A stretch of DNA of 19,824 nucleotides from the NCBI GenBank assembly GCA_023264075.1, contig JALQTG010000153.1, positions 1 through 19,824 of the forward strand, given 5' to 3'. Below, piece after piece: positions 15,661-19,824 of this stretch. Position 1 is the stretch's first letter, and the number at the start of each line of letters is the position of its first letter. A program made the position numbers and the translations under genes. Below the pieces are notes generated by a model. It saw only the letters and a list, made by a program, of their open reading frames with translations, had not been told where the DNA came from and did not search any database. The DNA is from Crocinitomicaceae bacterium (GTDB lineage: Bacteria > Bacteroidota > Bacteroidia > Flavobacteriales_D > Crocinitomicaceae).

Positions 15661-17571
15661 CTAAATAGAGACGCCAATTAAGCATATGTCGTCAACTTGT
15701 TCGTTGTCTCCTTTCCAATTTTCAAAACGTTCGACAATCTTTTTATGTTGAGTTTCCACCGGTAACCTATGAATTTCTAGTAACATTTCTCTTAATTGAG
15801 CGAGTTTGAATTTTTTGTTTTTCGGCCCTCCAAACTGATCTTGAATCCCGTCGGTAAATACATAGATGAAATCTTTTTCAAATAATTGTATCTCATGCTT
15901 GGTAAAGGGTTTCTTATGGACATGATTCCCTACCGGCTGTTTATCTGCTTTATACTCTAAAAGCTCTCCATCTCGAATAATCCATAATGGATTATTGGCT
16001 CCAGCCCAAGAAAGTTTCTTGTTGCTTAAGTCCAGTACACAAAGTGAAATATCCATTCCATCACGCATTTGAGATTCACTCTTAGAAAATTCTTCAATCA
16101 CGAGATCTCGTGTTTTATCCAAAATATTTGCTGCGCTCTCGAGGCCAAACTCTCGGACGGTTCTGTTCAGGGCGTTGTGACACATTACACTTACCATAGC
16201 TCCTGGAACTCCATGACCAGTGCAATCTGCGGCTGCGAATAATATTTTATCAGACCGGCGTTCCATCCAGTAAAAATCTCCTGCTACAATATCTTTTGGT
16301 ATGAACAAGATGAATGAATTGTTCAGATATGAGTTTACTAAGCGAATTGGGGGTAATATTGCTGTCTGAATTCTACGCGCACATGCAATTGAATCCATAA
16401 TCTCTGCGTTTTTTGCAGAAATCAGCTCTTTTTGAGTGGTGATTTCAACATTTTTCTCACTTAATACTACTCGATGCCTATGTTGTCGATTGTGACTTCT
16501 TAGTATTAAAACAGATAGCAATAGAATTCCTAAAAATCCGCCGGCCATTAAACGTTGAGATTCATTAATTTCTGCCAAAAAATCTTCTTCTGGCAAAGCA
16601 ATTATGATGATAAATGATTGCTCATCATTCAACATAAAGCGTTTTTGCTCACCCCACCAGACACGGCCATTTGATTCAAAAGAAAATGGAACATCGTTTT
16701 CACCATGTTTTACAATTTCTAAAAATTCAGGATGATGAATATCTTCAAGCAGAATCAACCCTTGAACTCCATCCTCCTCGTCCTCGTAATGATTTTCATT
16801 CACGGTGCTCTGCGGCATTCCAATGACATACTTAGAGTCTCCGCTCAATATAATCACTTCACCGCTCTTCGTAGGCGACAAATGTTCCGTGAAATATGAA
16901 ATGTCTGACAACAACAAGTCATAGGCTAATATTACGCGATGTGTGTCTTCAAAAATATCCATCCATGATTTACTGACTGTTATTCCAACTTCTCCCGTGC
17001 GATTGAATTCATAGGGGTCTGTCCAAAATAAAACTTCATTCTCTTTTCCCACAGCACCAGTGAACCATGGGCGTGAACGCGGATCCTCATGGAGGGAGCT
17101 CTCCCAGCAAGAATCGCGCTTCTTTTGGTAATTATCATCTACTGTAAATGAATACCATCGTTCTATCATCCCTTTTTCTTCAATATCCACAATCCTGGTC
17201 AACCAACGACCTTCCAAGGAATCCTTTATGATATCATATTCATACCCCTGGTCATCAGCAATACCCATAGAGGATAAGTGAGGGAAATATTGAATGGCTG
17301 GAATAAAAAGTTGATTAAAGTCGGAGGTGTCCATGGTGTGATAACCTTGAATCTTTGTTTGTGCTGCTGCTGTTACAAGCAGATTTTGCACTGGAACAAA
17401 GAAGTCTTTGAGCTCATGGTGGGTCCGATCAACTACCTTGTTCACCAGAGATGTCCCGATTGATTCCTTGGTCAGTGATAGCTCGTAAATTATATACGAC
17501 ATGATTAATCCAGATGCAATAACGATGGCTAAAGCAATATGTTTAATAAATCGATCTAAGGTGTGTTTCAT
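15661..17571 (-). CDS. Cache-sensor SpoIIE-type (PP2C) serine phosphatase
   Basis: The 636-residue product has an N-terminal membrane helix (about 9-31), a periplasmic double-Cache-like sensor (about 35-335) including EDPRSRPWFTGAVGKENEVL and TDPYEFNRTGEVGITVSKSW, a second helix (about 341-360: GGFLGILLLSVLIL), and a short helical linker ending in the SIACARRIQTAILPP motif. The catalytic domain follows (about 420-636) with metal-binding aspartates in GDFYW, AADCTGHGVPGAM, VFTDGIQDQFGG and QVDDICLIG. It should dephosphorylate a cytoplasmic protein, typically an anti-sigma-factor antagonist or other partner-switching protein, in response to an extracellular ligand. No STAS or anti-sigma gene is nearby. 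The ATG at 17571 is used; a TTG two codons upstream also exists. The gene is divergent from the photolyase gene across 99 bases. Confidence 0.92.
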   Translation of the reverse strand: MKHTLDRFIKHIALAIVIASGLIMSYIIYELSLTKESIGTSLVNKVVDRTHHELKDFFVPVQNLLVTAAAQTKIQGYHTMDTSDFNQLFIPAIQYFPHLSSMGIADDQGYEYDIIKDSLEGRWLTRIVDIEEKGMIERWYSFTVDDNYQKKRDSCWESSLHEDPRSRPWFTGAVGKENEVLFWTDPYEFNRTGEVGITVSKSWMDIFEDTHRVILAYDLLLSDISYFTEHLSPTKSGEVIILSGDSKYVIGMPQSTVNENHYEDEEDGVQGLILLEDIHHPEFLEIVKHGENDVPFSFESNGRVWWGEQKRFMLNDEQSFIIIIALPEEDFLAEINESQRLMAGGFLGILLLSVLILRSHNRQHRHRVVLSEKNVEITTQKELISAKNAEIMDSIACARRIQTAILPPIRLVNSYLNNSFILFIPKDIVAGDFYWMERRSDKILFAAADCTGHGVPGAMVSVMCHNALNRTVREFGLESAANILDKTRDLVIEEFSKSESQMRDGMDISLCVLDLSNKKLSWAGANNPLWIIRDGELLEYKADKQPVGNHVHKKPFTKHEIQLFEKDFIYVFTDGIQDQFGGPKNKKFKLAQLREMLLEIHRLPVETQHKKIVERFENWKGDNEQVDDICLIGVSI

Positions 17572-17670
17572 TTCCAACTGAATTCAGATTAAAAGTAATA
17601 AAATTTCCAAATCATCGCATGGATGACATTCCCCTAAAGCACAATATTAGATGCCAACTGTTTAAGCACT

Positions 17671-19110
17671 ATGAAAAATGTAGTTTGGTTTAAAAGGGAT
17701 TTGCGACTCTCGGACCATGCCCCCTTGAGGGAGGCCATCAGCAATGGTCGGCCAACCATACTGCTATTTGTCATAGAACCGGAATTAATCAATTCTGAAC
17801 ACTATTCAAATCGGCATTGGAAATTTATGCTTGAAAGTATTGCAGAGATGCAGCAAAAACTTCTTCCTCATAATGCAGAAATCAGTGTCCTCCAAGGAGA
17901 AATAAGAAGCATATTACAAATGTTATATGAGGAACACGGAGCCTTTCAGTTATTCTCTCACCTTGAAATAGGAATTCACACTACATTCGTCCGGGATAAA
18001 GCGGTTAGAGATTGGATAATAAAGCAAGGACTTTCCTGGGTTGAATACCCTCAAAATGCCATAACTCGTGGAAGGAGAAACAGAAACGGATGGAATAAAG
18101 ATTGGGAGCGATTTATGAATTCCCCTGTAGTACATGTGCCAATTTCAGCGCTTAACTTCCAAAAAACAAGCAATAAACTAGTTAATTCGTTTAAACCCTC
18201 TTTAGCGATTTCTGAAGAAGATGACTCCATGCAGCGAGGTGGAAGGTCAAACGGAGAAAAGCTGTTGCGTACCTTCCTTTCTAAGCGCTATACATACTAT
18301 AGTAAGAACATATCCAAACCGTTGATGAGTCGTTCCTACTGTAGTCGTTTATCGCCCTATCTTGCATGGGGTGTTCTTTCAATTAGAGAGGTTACTCAAT
18401 CTACAGCTCTCAGGATGCGCGAGTTACCTCGAAATCGAAACCTCCAAAATTTTATGTCTCGTCTACATTGGCACTGCCATTTTATCCAAAAATTTGAGTC
18501 AGAATGTGACATGGAGTTTAAAAACCAAAACCCTGCATATAACATCATAAGAACAACCATAAACGACCATTATTTGGAGGCTTGGACAACAGGTCAAACT
18601 GGAATCCCACTTATTGACGCGTGTATGCGTTGTGTTAATACTACAGGTTATTTGAACTTTCGAATGCGTGCTATGCTCGTGTCGTTCTGGACCCATAATT
18701 TGCAACAACCTTGGCAGCAAGCTGCAGATCACTTGTCCAAACAGTTTTTAGATTTTGAACCCGGAATTCATTTCCCGCAGATTCAAATGCAAGCTGGAAC
18801 AGTTGGTTACCACACCTTGCGTATTTACAATCCAATTAAGCAAGCCGAAGACCACGATCCAGACGCCTTATTCATAAAAAAATGGGTGCCTGAATTAGCT
18901 AAGTTACCCGCTATTTTTGCCCGAGAGCCTTGGAAAATGACTCCCATAGAATGCATGATGGAGGATTTTCACCTTGGACAACATTACCCTGAAGCCATTT
19001 GTGACGTTGAAGCGAGTGGTAAATTTGCCACAGAGACCATCCACCGCATCAAAAAATCTTCAGAATCAAAGAAATTTGCGGAACAAATACGCCAAATTCA
19101 TGTCAACTAG
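17671..19110 (+). CDS. Cryptochrome/photolyase-family flavoprotein with altered tryptophan triad
   Basis: The 479-residue product has the N-terminal photolyase alpha/beta domain (VVWFKRDLRLSDHAPLREA) and the C-terminal FAD domain: LSPYLAWGVLSIREV, SRLHWHCHFIQKFESE, WTTGQTGIPLIDACMRC, GYLNFRMRAMLVSFW and RIYNPIKQ. It would bind FAD and repair UV photoproducts in DNA, or act as a blue-light receptor. Aligned by eye to E. coli photolyase, W305 and W348 correspond to W316 and W359. The segment holding W382 and W384 (WQW) reads IQM here, within HFPQIQMQAGT, so the FAD-proximal tryptophan of the usual electron path is missing. The subclass, and whether the lesion is a cyclobutane dimer or a (6-4) product, are not decided. 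The next gene starts inside its last codons, an 11-base overlap. Confidence 0.88.
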   Translation: MKNVVWFKRDLRLSDHAPLREAISNGRPTILLFVIEPELINSEHYSNRHWKFMLESIAEMQQKLLPHNAEISVLQGEIRSILQMLYEEHGAFQLFSHLEIGIHTTFVRDKAVRDWIIKQGLSWVEYPQNAITRGRRNRNGWNKDWERFMNSPVVHVPISALNFQKTSNKLVNSFKPSLAISEEDDSMQRGGRSNGEKLLRTFLSKRYTYYSKNISKPLMSRSYCSRLSPYLAWGVLSIREVTQSTALRMRELPRNRNLQNFMSRLHWHCHFIQKFESECDMEFKNQNPAYNIIRTTINDHYLEAWTTGQTGIPLIDACMRCVNTTGYLNFRMRAMLVSFWTHNLQQPWQQAADHLSKQFLDFEPGIHFPQIQMQAGTVGYHTLRIYNPIKQAEDHDPDALFIKKWVPELAKLPAIFAREPWKMTPIECMMEDFHLGQHYPEAICDVEASGKFATETIHRIKKSSESKKFAEQIRQIHVN

Positions 19111-19824
19111 TGCAACACATATTCATTGGTTTAGAAATGATCTAAGGGTGAATAACCAACCCTTTGCCAATAAGCTCAACAGCGTACAACATCACTTTGG
19201 AATATATTTTATTGATCCGCGCACGTACAAACATCTTCATTGGGGATTTCGCAAAACCGGTATTTATCGTACGGCTTTCCTAAGAGACCATTTATCTGAA
19301 TTACAGACTGCATACAGAAAGTTAGGAAGCGATTTACTAGTTCTTTATGGGAAACCTGAAGAAATGTTGCCTGAACTGGTCGCTAAATACAATGCTACTC
19401 TCAGCTTCCAACTGGAATACGCAACAGAAGAACGAACTGTTGAGTCAATCATTGTACAGAAAATTCAGAAAGATCGAATAATGGCTTATGACGGAAATTT
19501 CCTAGTTCATCCTAACAGTTTCTCCTTCCAAGAGTTTCCCCAAAGTTTTTCTGGGTTTAGGAAAAAAGTGGAGAAACTACTTCCAGATTTTCAAAGCAAC
19601 ACTAAAGTTATTAAATCACTTCCATCCTCCCCTGAAGTATTCCATACAATTCGATCTTCTCGGGCATCTCATCACCCGAAAACAGTATTTCCCTATCAAG
19701 GTGGTGAAATGGCTGCGCAGGAGCGTTTAAAATATTATTTTTTTCAAACGCAAAATATCGATGACTATAAACGCACAAGAAACGGACTTCTTGGAACAGA
19801 TTACTCTTCAAAAATAAGTCCTTG
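19100..19824 (+). CDS. Cryptochrome DASH, N-terminal part, cut by the window edge
   Basis: From the ATG at 19100 the frame stays open for 241 codons to the end of the window. The product begins with HIHWFRNDLRVNNQP, the photolyase-family start, followed by FGIYFIDPRTY, GIYRTAFLRDHLSEL, the Rossmann-like domain that usually holds a folate antenna, and PQSFSGFRKKVE. It reaches the opening of the FAD domain at YKRTRNGLLGTDYSSKISP, a signature of the cryptochrome DASH group. Such proteins repair cyclobutane dimers in single-stranded or looped DNA and may sense blue light. The start codon overlaps the upstream photolyase stop by 11 bases, indicating one transcript and coupled translation. The rest of the FAD domain is outside the window, so activity cannot be judged. 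Confidence 0.88.
   Translation, partial: MSTSATHIHWFRNDLRVNNQPFANKLNSVQHHFGIYFIDPRTYKHLHWGFRKTGIYRTAFLRDHLSELQTAYRKLGSDLLVLYGKPEEMLPELVAKYNATLSFQLEYATEERTVESIIVQKIQKDRIMAYDGNFLVHPNSFSFQEFPQSFSGFRKKVEKLLPDFQSNTKVIKSLPSSPEVFHTIRSSRASHHPKTVFPYQGGEMAAQERLKYYFFQTQNIDDYKRTRNGLLGTDYSSKISP

Noticed and set aside
17572..17670. Regulatory sites in the spacer between the phosphatase and photolyase genes
   Set aside because: No good TAnnTTTG with a TTG at the right distance and no perfect palindrome could be found on either strand.

Overview
This AT-rich window comes from a member of the Bacteroidota, most likely a flavobacterium of the Fluviicola/Crocinitomicaceae type. The phylum is supported by type IX secretion (T9SS) sorting domains of both type A and type B, a PorP/SprF-family barrel, a GldH gliding lipoprotein next to RicT, a DUF2490 protein, and TAnnTTTG-type -7 promoter boxes. 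The family-level guess is inference. The window is densely coded: no gap exceeds 180 bases, and I see no tRNA, rRNA, CRISPR array, insertion sequence or attachment site. It reads as chromosomal backbone rather than an island.

Positions 1-4510: the 3' part of a TlpA/thioredoxin-like gene converges on a minus-strand pair. That pair is a secreted cytochrome c / copper type II monooxygenase fusion with a T9SS tag, followed by a ComEC DNA-uptake channel that lacks a recognisable nuclease domain.

Positions 4511-6948: a secreted protein with a small Ig-like domain and a roughly 300-residue charged helix, then an EamA transporter. The EamA start codon directly abuts a strong terminator hairpin.

Positions 6962-9463: a stand-alone Suppressor-of-fused (SUFU) protein, divergent from the ricT-gldH pair, whose reading frames overlap by 17 bases. 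Both directions have a candidate -7 box.

Positions 9467-10570: a two-gene minus-strand unit, a small lipoprotein followed by a DUF2490 barrel that starts on GTG immediately after the lipoprotein stop codon.

Positions 10703-14238: a surface CotH-like kinase carrying lamin-tail and chitobiase-C-terminal-like domains and a type B sorting domain, with its PorP/SprF partner 2 bases downstream.

Positions 14243-17571: a minus-strand run of a Cache-sensor SpoIIE-type phosphatase, a CoA-transferase beta subunit without its alpha partner, and a family 2 glycosyltransferase.

Positions 17671-19824: an overlapping pair of light-dependent flavoproteins, a divergent photolyase and the N-terminal half of a cryptochrome DASH cut by the window edge.

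The common thread is the cell envelope: secretion through the T9SS, gliding, surface enzymes and periplasmic redox. Light-driven DNA repair lies at the right edge. The most promising candidates for new biology are the cytochrome/copper monooxygenase fusion, the T9SS-exported CotH kinase with its dedicated barrel, the secreted charged-helix protein, and the photolyase with an altered electron-transfer path. No single cluster stands out as a clearly new defence or mobile system.
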